From NCBI GenBank assembly GCA_014380485.1, contig JACMJU010000094.1, forward strand, positions 1 through 34,091: a stretch of DNA of 34,091 nt, given 5' to 3'. The DNA comes from Methyloceanibacter sp. (GTDB lineage Bacteria > Pseudomonadota > Alphaproteobacteria > Rhizobiales > Methyloligellaceae). The notes beneath the pieces are model-generated. The model did not search any database. It was not told the DNA's origin and saw nothing but the letters and a program-made list of their open reading frames with translations. Numbering within the stretch: the stretch's first letter is position 1; each line of letters opens with the position of its first letter. A program made the translations under genes and the position numbers. Of this stretch, positions 14,980 through 23,671 are shown piece by piece.

Positions 14980-16563
14980 TCAGTCTACGATCATCGCCGC
15001 GAGCGTCTCCACCCGGTCAGCTTCCGCGGCCGGTTTGTCCCACCTGATGCGGTTGATGCGAGGGAAACGCATGGCGACGCCCGATTTGTGGCGGGTGGAG
15101 CGATGCACCGAATCGAAGGCCACCTCGAACACGAGATTGGGTTCGACCTGGCGGACCGGTCCGAAGCTGTCAACCGTGTGGTTTCTGACCCAGCGGTCGA
15201 GCTCTTTCAACTCCTCGTCGGTGAAGCCGAAATAGGACTTGCCGACCGGCACCAGCTCCTCCTCCCCCGCATCGCCGTCACGCCAGGCGCCGAAGGTGTA
15301 ATCCGAATAGTAGGACGAGCGTTTGCCGCTTCCCCTTTGCGCATACATGAGCACGGCGTCGATGACGAGCGGCGCCCGCTTCCATTTGTACCAATGGCCT
15401 TTGGGGCGCCCGGCGATGTAGGGACTGTCGCGCCGCTTCAGCATGAGACCCTCAATCCCGGTCTCGCGCGCGTCGGCCCATAAAATTTCGAGCTCTTTGA
15501 CCGATGTAAAGTCGATGAGGCCGGAAAGATCGGTGCGGCGCGGAGCATTCCTCTTGTGCCAAGCCTCAAGCCGCGCGCGTCTCGCCACCAAGGGCAGCGC
15601 GCGAAGGTCCTCGCCGCCCTCGAGCAGGATGTCGTAGAGGCGAATATGGGCCGGATGCGACTTGAGCAGGGCTCCGCTGACGGTCTTGCGGTTGAGCCGC
15701 TGTTGCAGAGCATTGAAGGGGGCGACCTCGCCGTCCCGCATGACCAGCAACTCGCCGTCGAGCACCACCCCTTCGGGAAGGGACTCGACCACATCGGGAA
15801 AGGCACCCGAAATATCGTCGCCCGTCCGCGAGAAGAGCCTCCTCTCGCCGCCTTGATGGACGGCCTGCACGCGGATGCCGTCCCATTTCCACTCGGCGAT
15901 GAAGTCCTTGGGTTCGATCGATGGAAGCTCCTTGTCGTCGATCTGATGCGACAGCATCAACGGCCTGAAGGTCGCGCGGCCTTCGACCTCTGGCCGCGGA
16001 CCTTTCGCCGAGAGCCAGGCGAACAATTCCCCATAAGGCGGGCGAAGCCCGTGCCAGACCTCCTCGATATCGGCGAGCGGCACTCCCGACCACTCGGAGA
16101 GAGCCGTCTTGGCGAGACGCGCCGAAACGCCCACGCGCAGCGCGCCGGTCATGAGCTTGAGCAATGCCCAGCGGCCGGTGGCATCGAGCTGGTCGAGCCA
16201 ATTGGCAAGGAGGGCAGGGACCTCGGCGGGCGGTGCCGACTGCAAGGCCTCGACGATGGCGGAGAGCCTCGGCGGTTTGGCGCCCGCGCGACCGCCCGGC
16301 CAGAGCAGCGCGATGGTTTCGGCGGTGTCCCCCACGTAGTCGCGGGAGAGGTCGAACAGCACGGGATCGACGCGCGGTCCGAGCAGATCGGTCAGGATGC
16401 GCCGGAACGGCAGCCTGAAGAACAGGCCGTCGGTCAGCGCGGCAAGCGCGAACCCGCGGTCGGGATCGGGCGTGACCTCGAAATAGTCGGCAAGCAGTCG
16501 CAGCTTGTCGTTGCGCGAGGGCGTGTAGGCGAGCCGGTCGAGAAGCGCGGCGAAAGCCTTCAC
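14980..16563 (-). CDS. ATP-dependent DNA ligase (MBL-exonuclease-associated type)
   Basis: A 527-residue ligase that seals nicks using ATP, presumably in repair; NAD-dependent LigA would do replication. Residues 1-200 form the helical DNA-binding domain (GDTAETIALLWPG, MTGALRVGVSARL). The nucleotidyl-transfer lysine is Lys226 in AEWKWDGIRVQ. LFSRTGDDISGAFPDV, VLDGELLV, GIEGLMLKRRDSPY and YKWKRAPLVIDAVLMYAQ are the further motifs (III to V). The C-terminal OB fold ends FPRINRIRWDKPA. It begins with GTG at 16563, overlapping the exonuclease stop as GTGA, so the two are translated together. This belongs to the PP_1105-like family recognised by that pairing. Confidence 0.93.
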   Translation of the reverse strand: MKAFAALLDRLAYTPSRNDKLRLLADYFEVTPDPDRGFALAALTDGLFFRLPFRRILTDLLGPRVDPVLFDLSRDYVGDTAETIALLWPGGRAGAKPPRLSAIVEALQSAPPAEVPALLANWLDQLDATGRWALLKLMTGALRVGVSARLAKTALSEWSGVPLADIEEVWHGLRPPYGELFAWLSAKGPRPEVEGRATFRPLMLSHQIDDKELPSIEPKDFIAEWKWDGIRVQAVHQGGERRLFSRTGDDISGAFPDVVESLPEGVVLDGELLVMRDGEVAPFNALQQRLNRKTVSGALLKSHPAHIRLYDILLEGGEDLRALPLVARRARLEAWHKRNAPRRTDLSGLIDFTSVKELEILWADARETGIEGLMLKRRDSPYIAGRPKGHWYKWKRAPLVIDAVLMYAQRGSGKRSSYYSDYTFGAWRDGDAGEEELVPVGKSYFGFTDEELKELDRWVRNHTVDSFGPVRQVEPNLVFEVAFDSVHRSTRHKSGVAMRFPRINRIRWDKPAAEADRVETLAAMIVD

Positions 16564-17573
16564 TGGTCCTCATCCTCGCGGCCGACCAACGCGAGCGCAC
16601 GTCCCTTGCGGCCGGTCATTTGGATGTGATGGAGGAGCGCATCCTCGCGCCCATGCGTGACCCAGACTTCCTCGGCGCCGGTCTCGGCGATGGTCTCGGT
16701 CAGCTCGCGCCAATCGGCGTGGTCGGAGATCACCAGTGGCAGCTCGACGCCCTGCTGGCGCGCCCGCGCCCGTACGCGCATCCAGCCCGAGGCGAAAGCG
16801 GTCACGGGGTCCGGCAGCCGGCGCGACCAGCGATCGGCGATTGCCGAGGGCGGCGCCAGCACGATCTCGCCTTTGAGCTCTTCGCGCTTGGCCCCGGTTG
16901 CGGGTTTGAGATCGCCGAGGCGCACGCCGAAGGACTCGTAGAGCGCACAACAGGCGGCAAGCGCGCCGTGAAGGTAGATCGGGCGATCGTAACCCGCGTC
17001 GCGGAGGAGCACGATCAGGCGCTGGCATTTGCCGAGCCCATAGACGCCGACCACATGGGCACGGTCGGGAAACTGCATGCGCGATTTCAGGAGTTTCGCC
17101 GTCTCCTCGCCGGCGTCGCCATGCTGGAACACCGGCAAGGCGAAGGTGGCCTCGGTGATGAAGAGATGGCAAGGCACAAGCTCAAAGCCGGGGCATGTCG
17201 GGTCGGCGCTCCGTTTGTAATCGCCGGAGACAACGACCCGCGCACCCTTCCATTCGATCAAAACCTGCGCGCTGCCGAGCACATGGCCGGCGGGGATCAG
17301 CGTCACCGCGACCTCGCCGATCGTAATTCTTTCGCCGTAGGCTGCCGCCTGACTGCTGACCTCGGCCGGCGTTCCAAGCCGCGCCGTCATGACCGCGAGC
17401 GTTTCACGCGTGGCGAGAACGCGGGCATGCCCGGGTCTGGCATGGTCGGAATGGCCGTGGGTGACGACCGCGCGTTGGGCGCCGCCATAGGGGTCGATGT
17501 GGAAGCCGCCCGGCCGGCAAAAGAGGCCCTTCCGATCAACCGTGAGCCAAGTGTCGAATCGCTCGGGTATCAT
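16560..17573 (-). CDS. DNA ligase-associated metallo-beta-lactamase exonuclease
   Basis: A 337-residue protein of the beta-CASP/SNM1-like metallo-beta-lactamase group, predicted to trim DNA ends before ligation. GGAGGAA lies before the ATG. The metal motif is THGHSDHARPGH (His39, His41, Asp43, His44). VTLIPAGHVLGSAQVLIEW and VVSGDYKRSADPTCPGFE supply the next ligands, and VISDHADWREL with EVWVTHGREDAL are late motifs. It is transcribed first and coupled to the ligase gene by a GTGA overlap. In other bacteria these two sit with a DEXH helicase and a PdeM-type phosphoesterase; neither is in the window. Confidence 0.92.
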   Translation of the reverse strand: MIPERFDTWLTVDRKGLFCRPGGFHIDPYGGAQRAVVTHGHSDHARPGHARVLATRETLAVMTARLGTPAEVSSQAAAYGERITIGEVAVTLIPAGHVLGSAQVLIEWKGARVVVSGDYKRSADPTCPGFELVPCHLFITEATFALPVFQHGDAGEETAKLLKSRMQFPDRAHVVGVYGLGKCQRLIVLLRDAGYDRPIYLHGALAACCALYESFGVRLGDLKPATGAKREELKGEIVLAPPSAIADRWSRRLPDPVTAFASGWMRVRARARQQGVELPLVISDHADWRELTETIAETGAEEVWVTHGREDALLHHIQMTGRKGRALALVGREDEDQ

Positions 17574-17695
17574 TTCCTCCAGCCCTATTGAACAAAGCCC
17601 GTTCTTAGGCGCATCGCCCGGGCTGCGTCGCCCGGCGAAATGCGCCCCCGATAGGGAGTAAATAGGGTGAGTTGCTAGTGAGTGCTAAGGGCTTG

Positions 17696-17730
17696 AAAAA
17701 TTTGCACTGCCGGCCCCGCTCCGGCAGTGC
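17696..17730 (-). terminator. Rho-independent terminator, minus strand
   Basis: GCACTGCCGG and CCGGCAGTGC form a perfect 10-bp stem around a 7-base loop. On the minus strand AAATTTTTC follows directly. No annotated minus-strand gene ends nearby: the nearest stop, of the binding-protein gene, is 400 bases upstream and has its own terminator. Confidence 0.6.
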
Positions 17731-18094
17731 ATGTCATCTTCTGCCACCTCGACGCTCAAGCCGAAACCGGCTCGCCAAGGCGCATCGCCCTCGTGGTCGT
17801 GCATCCTATGTAAGAGGGATGTCCGCGGGTTCCGCGCCCAACAGACTCTCTCCACCGGCAAGAATGACACAACGACGACGGTCCACGCAAACGGGAGTTC
17901 GGTCCCACCCGCTTTTCTTTTTTACTGCCGGCATGCGTTGAGACTTGACCTGCGGCTTTTGCAACACGGCTCGCGGTGCCCATGGATTCGCCTTGCGGCG
18001 ATGTTTGCTACGGCACCCGCTCGGGATTCCATCATTCTTTCATGCCGGTATGGCGGAAGTGTTCGCGCGCGAACCGCGATCGCCCGCCACCGCG
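17731..18094 (-). other. Gene-free stretch between two minus-strand terminators; possible small RNA locus
   Basis: This is most of the 565-base gap between the exonuclease and the binding-protein gene. The ORFs in it (for example 17756-17983 and 17685-17870) have unnatural composition and no ribosome-binding sites. The stretch is closed on both sides by terminators that read in the same direction, so a transcript starting inside it would end at 17.70 kb. A 14-bp perfect palindrome GTTCGCGCGCGAAC lies at 18061-18074. I see no tmRNA, SRP RNA, RNase P or tRNA signature on either strand. Confidence 0.25.
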
Positions 18095-18142
18095 AAAAAA
18101 TATTGGTGACGCCGCGGGGCTCGTGGCCCCGAGAAACGTCAC
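18095..18142 (-). terminator. Rho-independent terminator of the binding-protein gene
   Basis: On the minus strand an outer pair GTGACG/CGTCAC encloses CGGGGC/GCCCCG with a 5-base loop, followed by CCAATATTTTTTCG. The hairpin overlaps the stop codon at 18139. Confidence 0.65.
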
Positions 18143-19323
18143 GGAGTTGCTTGAGTAGCCGCGGGGGCGGCCTCCGCCTCTTGCGGTTTGGCCTCGACCA
18201 CGGGCGGCTTCCCTTGACCGGGCGCAAGCGGCCCGCGCCAAGCCTCGAAGCGCTGCTGCAGCCCCGCGCCGTTCGTATTCCACCACGCGTCGTCGAATTT
18301 GAGCGCCTTCTTGAAGTTGTCCGGCGCGGTGGGAAGGAACGCCGTCATCTCGACGTCGATCGCGGGATGTTTGCCCACGAGAGGAAGGGCCGACTTCCGC
18401 ATCGGACCATAGGCGATCAGTTGCGCCTGCAGCGCGAGGCGCGCGGGCTCGGTGGCAAAGGTGATGAAGCGCAATGCTCCATCCTTGTTCTTTGCGCTCT
18501 TGGGTATGGCCCAAAGATCGAGATCGTAGACTTGGCCGTCCCAGATCACCGCGAACCTCTGGCGGTCGCCGATGAGGGCGCGGAAGAGGCGCCCGCTATA
18601 GCCCGCCGCCATCGTCACTTTCTTCTCCTGGAGCCACGTCATCGGCTCCTCGGCGCGGTCCCACCAAAAGATTTCGCCTTTGATCTTGTCGAGCGCCTGA
18701 AAGGCGCGGTCCGCGCCCGCTTGCGTTGCAAGCTCGCCATAGACATTGGCCGGGTCGACCCCGTCGGCGAGCAGTGCAAGCTCGAGCGTCTGGCGCGGGC
18801 TGTTCGGCAGCGCCCGTTTGCCGGGGAAGCGCTTGGCATCGAGCAGGTCGGCGATCTGCGAAGGAGAGGCCTTGCTAAAGGCCCGGCGGTCGAAGGCAAC
18901 CGCCGTGGACCAGGCGACGCTGGCGACGCCGCAAGGCGAAAGACCGCCCGCGAAGAAGTCCTGTTCCGCGCTCTCTCCCGAGGGGGCAGCGCCGAGGCTC
19001 GAGGGTGATATCGCTTCAAGCAGCCCTTCGTTGCAGAGGGCGTTGAGCGTGGCCGCCGACACGTCCACGACATCGATTGCGGAGTCATCGCCGCCGATCA
19101 GCTCTTTGATCTTGACGAGCGTGCCGTCATAGATCTCGGTCGCGATCCTGGTGCCGGTCTCCTTTGCGAACGGTTCGAAGAAGGCGATCTCCTGCGATTG
19201 ACCGTAGGCCCCGCCCCAAGTGGCGATGTTGAGCGTGTCCTCGGCCAGAGCGCCGGCCGAACCGCTGAAGCCGGCCGCCAGAGCTGCCGCAAGCGCGCCC
19301 CTCCGGCCAAATGCGCCGGCCAT
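18139..19323 (-). CDS. Orphan PotD-like ABC transporter binding protein
   Basis: The ATG at 19323 is preferred (GGAG eight bases upstream, 394 residues); the GTG at 19365 would add 14. The signal is GRRGALAAALAAGFSGSAGALA, with two arginines that allow either Sec or Tat. The mature part opens DTLNIATWGGAYGQSQEIAF and FEPFAKETGTRI, and contains FWWDRAEEPMTWLQEKKV and AGYSGRLFRALI, marks of the spermidine/putrescine-type extracellular solute-binding family. The tail after residue 370 is Pro/Ala/Glu-rich and probably disordered. No permease or ATPase gene is beside it. It is monocistronic, ended by its own terminator. Ligand unknown; polyamine, opine or another small amine is possible. Confidence 0.82.
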   Translation of the reverse strand: MAGAFGRRGALAAALAAGFSGSAGALAEDTLNIATWGGAYGQSQEIAFFEPFAKETGTRIATEIYDGTLVKIKELIGGDDSAIDVVDVSAATLNALCNEGLLEAISPSSLGAAPSGESAEQDFFAGGLSPCGVASVAWSTAVAFDRRAFSKASPSQIADLLDAKRFPGKRALPNSPRQTLELALLADGVDPANVYGELATQAGADRAFQALDKIKGEIFWWDRAEEPMTWLQEKKVTMAAGYSGRLFRALIGDRQRFAVIWDGQVYDLDLWAIPKSAKNKDGALRFITFATEPARLALQAQLIAYGPMRKSALPLVGKHPAIDVEMTAFLPTAPDNFKKALKFDDAWWNTNGAGLQQRFEAWRGPLAPGQGKPPVVEAKPQEAEAAPAATQATP

Positions 19324-19401
19324 CGCCAGCACTCCACGAAGATGACGATTGAGTTGTCCGGACACTGTCGCTTTCTCAGTTGAGAGGCATCTCCCGCGAG
19401 G

Positions 19402-21213
19402 TCAACGCGGTGAAACCTGGGTGGCCTTCGTATTCGTCTGCACCGACCCTTTGCCGAGATCGGGACGGTCTGCCCTCCGAATCATCGGTTGCGTGAGCGC
19501 CCCGCTTATCGAGATCCGGGGCGGGGTCGCCGCGCTGAGCTGCGACGCCTTCAAGGGCGCAGCGTGATTGGCGACGAATAGGCGCCAATCGAGAGTCTGC
19601 TGCCCCAAATTGACGTCACCCGAGCCGGAAATCAACCCACGCCCTGTTTGCATGTTGAATTTCTCACACCAAATATGGCCATCACCGAGGCGACATTCGG
19701 CGTTGAGATCCTCGAACGCGGTAGCGCTGTTGCTGCTCCAACCCTCTCCTTCGAGCGAGCCCGACCCCGCAAATAGGCGGGCAATATCGACCGGAACGGC
19801 TCCGCTACGGGCCTTAATCTTGAATGGACCCTGCAATCCTTGCGTCAGTTCGTCATAATCGCGTCCCTCGGTGGAGAACTCGGCCTTCAACGTGCCCACG
19901 CCGCTAAGGGGGACACGGAGCCCGAGTGGTCCGAGACATCCCTCGATCGGCACATCGGACAATTTCCCCGTGAGTGTGGCCTTGGCGACCGCCCGCGAAA
20001 GATCGAGGCCAATTCGACCCGCTGCCGAGCCGCCGCAGACCTCGAGCTCGCCCACTTCGCTTGCAACCAAACCTTGCCGCGCACTGATGGTGAAACCGCC
20101 GCGCCCAAGCCTGACGGCGGGGGCGGTGATCTCCGCCGCGGAGATGCGCAGATCGGTGTCGAAATAGTTGAGGACGGCTTGATCGGTGAGCGCAACGCTT
20201 ACTGGCGGCACCGCCGGCGCGCCGCTGCCAACATAGGGGTCGAGCACGAGCCGGTCGAAATCAAGCGTGCCATCGATACGCGGGCGCGCGCCGGGGGTGA
20301 CGGCGAGGGCCCCGACCGCGGTGTTGCCGTCAAGCGTGAACGAGCCGTCGTCGACGATCAGCGTCATGCCGTTCCAACGCGCCTTGCCCGAGGCCGAGAG
20401 CCTTTTAAAGCTCTCGCCCTCAGCCAGCGCGATACCGGCCCACCTTGAAAACGCACGGGCGTCCGCCATGTCGGCCTGCATATCGCCTTCGAGTTCAAAT
20501 CCGCTGGTGAATGAGGCCGTGCCGGTGACCGTGGCCGTCACCGGCGTCGAGGTAAAGGCGAATCTCACCGGGAAACTGAGGCCGCCCGCCGTCTCCGCAG
20601 GTACGCCGGAATCGAGGGCAAAGCCCACAGTTTCGTCGCGGAGCACGAAGGAACCGAAACTCGACATCGCTCCGGTGCCCGAGCTTAGATCGAATCTGGC
20701 GTCGACCTTGTCGATCGTTTCTGTGCCCGAAGCGGTTGGCATCCGGAGAGTGCCGCCGCGCACGCGGAGCACGCGGAGCGGCGCGCCCCTTAGGAGATTG
20801 GCGACGCGCGCCTGCAAGGTCTGGTCGGGCCCCATGATCAGGGACGGCGCCTCTTTGAGGATAATCTCAGGTCTGATGAGCCGAACGGCATCGACGCGCA
20901 TGCGGCCGCGGAACAGCGCGGCGAGATCGAGCGAAATTCTGGCGTCGCTCGCGACGATCGATTTCACCATCGGAAGGCGCGAAGCGTTGGTCAGTTCGAA
21001 GCCGCTCTTGATCGCCACATCGGGGAAGTACTGCACCCGCAGCGGCCCGGTCAGCCTGACCTCTCCACCGGTCCACGCGGCGAGCGCGATCGAGGCGCGA
21101 TTGGCAAGTTGAGAAGAATCGCCGAACAGCCGCGGCAAGGTCGCAAGACCGACAAGGAGAAGCGCGATGAGGCCAAGAAGAAGCCATTTCCAATCGATCC
21201 GGCGAGGCTTCAT
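19402..21213 (-). CDS. AsmA-family protein
   Basis: A 603-residue protein with one N-terminal membrane segment (WLLLGLIALLLVGLATL, residues 10-26) and a long, beta-rich periplasmic part. Family marks are GEVRLTGPLRVQYFPDVAIK and LTNASRL near the start, repeated VRLIRPEIILK-type strands, and GVGTLKAEFSTEGRDYDEL with LQGPFKIKARSGAVPVDIA in the C-terminal AsmA domain. AsmA proteins form bridge-like structures thought to move phospholipids to the outer membrane. It follows fbpB on the same strand after 158 bases, probably as a separate unit. Confidence 0.85.
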   Translation of the reverse strand: MKPRRIDWKWLLLGLIALLLVGLATLPRLFGDSSQLANRASIALAAWTGGEVRLTGPLRVQYFPDVAIKSGFELTNASRLPMVKSIVASDARISLDLAALFRGRMRVDAVRLIRPEIILKEAPSLIMGPDQTLQARVANLLRGAPLRVLRVRGGTLRMPTASGTETIDKVDARFDLSSGTGAMSSFGSFVLRDETVGFALDSGVPAETAGGLSFPVRFAFTSTPVTATVTGTASFTSGFELEGDMQADMADARAFSRWAGIALAEGESFKRLSASGKARWNGMTLIVDDGSFTLDGNTAVGALAVTPGARPRIDGTLDFDRLVLDPYVGSGAPAVPPVSVALTDQAVLNYFDTDLRISAAEITAPAVRLGRGGFTISARQGLVASEVGELEVCGGSAAGRIGLDLSRAVAKATLTGKLSDVPIEGCLGPLGLRVPLSGVGTLKAEFSTEGRDYDELTQGLQGPFKIKARSGAVPVDIARLFAGSGSLEGEGWSSNSATAFEDLNAECRLGDGHIWCEKFNMQTGRGLISGSGDVNLGQQTLDWRLFVANHAAPLKASQLSAATPPRISISGALTQPMIRRADRPDLGKGSVQTNTKATQVSPR

Positions 21214-21362
21214 GCGTCCCTACCCACCCCGTTCTTGGCGCCGGACCTTCAAGCCGAGGTCCTGACCGTTTTCTGTCGCCATTGAGACCCCGCCTTTCTA
21301 GCCCGAACGCGCCGAGATGGCGAGACCGGCTCCCGTTTTTGTTGTGCAATTGAGCGCCGGGC

Positions 21363-21381
21363 GAGGCCCATTCAGGGCCTC
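21363..21381 (-). terminator. Hairpin overlapping the fbpB stop codon
   Basis: GAGGCCC and GGGCCTC (7 bp) enclose ATTCA, which contains the fbpB stop. No T-tract follows on the minus strand, so it is only a weak terminator candidate for the fbp operon. Confidence 0.3.
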
Positions 21382-23102
21382 TCGACGGGTGCGCCAGGAT
21401 CGCCGATAGAGCTTCCCGGCCGGTTTCCCACCATGATCCCGTGAAGCAGGAGAACGGGAGCGAGACTGGCCGCCACGATGGTCAGGGCGGAAAGCCCCGC
21501 CTCCTCGTAACGATAGAGCGAGACCAGCGTGAACACCTGCGTGGCGAGCGTATCGAAGTTGAAGGGTCTGAGCAGAAGCGTCGCGGGGAGCTCCTTCATC
21601 GAGTCGACGAACACGAGGAGCGCGGCGGCGCCGAGCGCGGGCCTGAGCAGGGGCAGATGCACCTTGAACAGCATCTCACTGATCGTCGCGCCGAGCGAGC
21701 GCGCGGCTTCATCGACATTGCGGGACACCTTGCTCAAGCCTGCCTCCACGGCGCCGAGTCCCGCGGCCAGGAAGCGGATGGTGTAGGCGAGCACAATGGC
21801 GAAGGCGGTCCCCGACAACAGCAGTCCCGTGGGAACTCCGAACAGGGACCGGCTCAAGGAGTCGACGAAATTGTCGACGCCTGCGAGCGGAATGAGGAGG
21901 CCGACCGCGAGCACGGTGCCGGGCACGGCGTAGCTGATGGCGGGAAGCGTGCTGGCCGCGTGAACGAGTTTCGAGCGCGTCTGCCGCCGCGCGTAGGCCA
22001 GCACCAAGGCGAAGCCGACCGCAAGAATGGCCGCCGCCGCGGCGAGCAAAAGGCTATTCAACGCGGCTCGCCAAAACGCCGGCGCCAGGCCTGCCGCCAC
22101 ATGGGCGAGCGCATCATGGAGGAGCACGCCCGCCGGGATGAGGAAGCCGAACAACACCGGCACCGCGCAGCCGAGTGCCGCAAGCGCCCCGCGCACACCT
22201 TCGAGCGTATCCTCCGGCAAGCGGCGGTATTTGCCGGTCGTATGGTGGAAGCGGCGGCTGGCCCTCAACGCCCGCTCGAGAACGAGCAATGCGAATACGA
22301 ATAACAGCATGACGCAGGCGATTTGTGCCGCCCCGGCAAGGTTATTGCGATCGAGCCAGGTATCGTAGACGGCGACCGTCAGCGTTCTGACCCCGAAAAA
22401 CTCGACGGCCCCGATGTCGTTCAGCGTCTCCATGAGTGCGAGCGCGACGCCTGCGGCGAGTGCGGGCCTGGCCAGCGGCAGGGCGACTTCCCAGAAAGTC
22501 TGGGCCGAGTTGCGCCCCAGCGTGCGGCTTACCTCCAGGACGCAGACCGACTGGGCGATGAAAGTCGCCCGGGCGGTGATGTAGACATAGGGGTAGAGCA
22601 CCCCGCTCATCACGAGGATGGCGCCGCCGAGGCTGCGGATATCGGGGACCCAATAGCTCCGCGCGTCGCGCCAGCCGAACAGGGCGCGCAAGGCGCTCTG
22701 CACCGTCCCGGAATAATCGAGCAATTCGAGATAGGAATAGGCAATGATGTAGGTCGGGATCGCGAGCGGCAGGAGCAGCAGCCACTGGAAGTAGCGTCGC
22801 CCGGGAAAGCGATACATGGTCACGAGCCAGGCGGTCCCGGTGCCGATCAGGAGACTTAAGGACCCTACTCCCGCCAGCAACAGAAGCGTGCGGCGAAGCG
22901 CTCCCGGGAGCACATTGGCGACGAGATGCGGCCAGGTGTCGCCGCTCGGCTTGAGCGCGATCGCGACGATGGCGAAGATGGGCAGAAGCGAGATCAGCGA
23001 GATGAGGAGCGCCGCCGCCGACCAGCCAACATTGCCGCTTTCCGTGAGGCGGGCCAGCCGCCGGCGCAAAGGAGGCCGCTCGGATGACACCGCTAGAGCC
23101 AT
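21372..23102 (-). CDS. fbpB: Ferric-iron ABC transporter permease, two fused channel domains (FbpB/ThiP type)
   Basis: A 576-residue inner-membrane protein with about twelve hydrophobic segments and two copies of the binding-protein-dependent permease domain. The two ATPase-docking EAA loops are LEVSRTLGRNSAQTFWEVAL (first half) and DEAARSLGATISEMLFKVHL (second half). KELPATLLLRPFNFDTLA near the end is characteristic of the Fbp/Sfu iron permeases. It lies 25 bases after the unknown Cys-rich gene and is the last gene of the fbpA operon. The cognate ATPase (FbpC) is not adjacent: the next gene is AsmA. Confidence 0.92.
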   Translation of the reverse strand: MALAVSSERPPLRRRLARLTESGNVGWSAAALLISLISLLPIFAIVAIALKPSGDTWPHLVANVLPGALRRTLLLLAGVGSLSLLIGTGTAWLVTMYRFPGRRYFQWLLLLPLAIPTYIIAYSYLELLDYSGTVQSALRALFGWRDARSYWVPDIRSLGGAILVMSGVLYPYVYITARATFIAQSVCVLEVSRTLGRNSAQTFWEVALPLARPALAAGVALALMETLNDIGAVEFFGVRTLTVAVYDTWLDRNNLAGAAQIACVMLLFVFALLVLERALRASRRFHHTTGKYRRLPEDTLEGVRGALAALGCAVPVLFGFLIPAGVLLHDALAHVAAGLAPAFWRAALNSLLLAAAAAILAVGFALVLAYARRQTRSKLVHAASTLPAISYAVPGTVLAVGLLIPLAGVDNFVDSLSRSLFGVPTGLLLSGTAFAIVLAYTIRFLAAGLGAVEAGLSKVSRNVDEAARSLGATISEMLFKVHLPLLRPALGAAALLVFVDSMKELPATLLLRPFNFDTLATQVFTLVSLYRYEEAGLSALTIVAASLAPVLLLHGIMVGNRPGSSIGDPGAPVERP

Positions 23103-23127
23103 TGCCTGTCCCCTGGCGGGCGTCGCC

Positions 23128-23661
23128 TTAGCTGAGCGCGAGACCGTTCCCGCCGCCCCTGCGCCGTCCGGCCATCAACGCCGCCACGGCGTCCGGCGAC
23201 AGACGCTGGTCGGCTTGGTGAAGCGCGTCGGCAAAGGCGTTGGCGGTCTCCAGCACCGGGTCTACGTGATCCGATCCGGTCAGCGCCAGCGCGCACGCGC
23301 GCATCGCCGGACAGCGATGATGCTGGGATGCCGCGATCAGCGAAATCGCCAAACACTCGTCGGCGCAGAAGCCCGGACAGCCGAACGGAGAGTATGCGAT
23401 CTTGCGCGAGGCCGAGGCACGTACCGCCCGCACGAAGCAGGCAAGCTCGGTCACCGCCCGCCTTGCCCGCTCGGCGCCGAGCGCGCGCGCATACTCATTC
23501 CAGCCGTTCTCCCAACAGGCAATGTCGCCGGTGTCATAGCCTGCGAGCCAGCACCGGAAACCGACCCCGACCAGCCACTCCGCGCCGCATCGGGGCGGAA
23601 CGCGCCCTGACGCTCCGGCCCCGCCGGAAACGTGCCGATCGATCTTCTTATCGAAGCTCAT
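23128..23661 (-). CDS. Cys-rich cytoplasmic protein of unknown function inside the fbp operon
   Basis: The ATG at 23661 has GAGGGGG upstream and lies 10 bases after the fbpA stop, giving 177 residues; the track start at 23742 would overlap fbpA. There is no signal peptide or membrane segment. Nine cysteines are present (25, 37, 49, 75, 95, 99, 103, 117, 123), including C-x3-C-x3-C in FGCPGFCADECLAI and a His pair before RCPAMRAC. Aromatic WLAGYDTGDIACWENGW precedes them. The pattern suggests metal or Fe-S binding. I do not recognise the family. Its place between the ferric binding protein and permease genes points to iron handling. Confidence 0.75.
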   Translation of the reverse strand: MSFDKKIDRHVSGGAGASGRVPPRCGAEWLVGVGFRCWLAGYDTGDIACWENGWNEYARALGAERARRAVTELACFVRAVRASASRKIAYSPFGCPGFCADECLAISLIAASQHHRCPAMRACALALTGSDHVDPVLETANAFADALHQADQRLSPDAVAALMAGRRRGGGNGLALS

Positions 23662-23671
23662 TCTTGCCCCC

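Noticed and set aside
15556-16629. 357-aa plus-strand and 344-aa minus-strand ORFs inside the ligase gene
   Set aside because: Both are out-of-frame shadows of the ligase, whose KWDG active site and other motifs are intact.
17731-18094. tmRNA, 4.5S RNA or RNase P RNA
   Set aside because: No tag-peptide codons, SRP tetraloop region or conserved RNase P core could be seen on either strand.
17731-19008. 425-aa plus-strand ORF overlapping the PotD-like gene
   Set aside because: It is antisense to a binding protein with clear signal and family motifs, and its first part crosses terminators.
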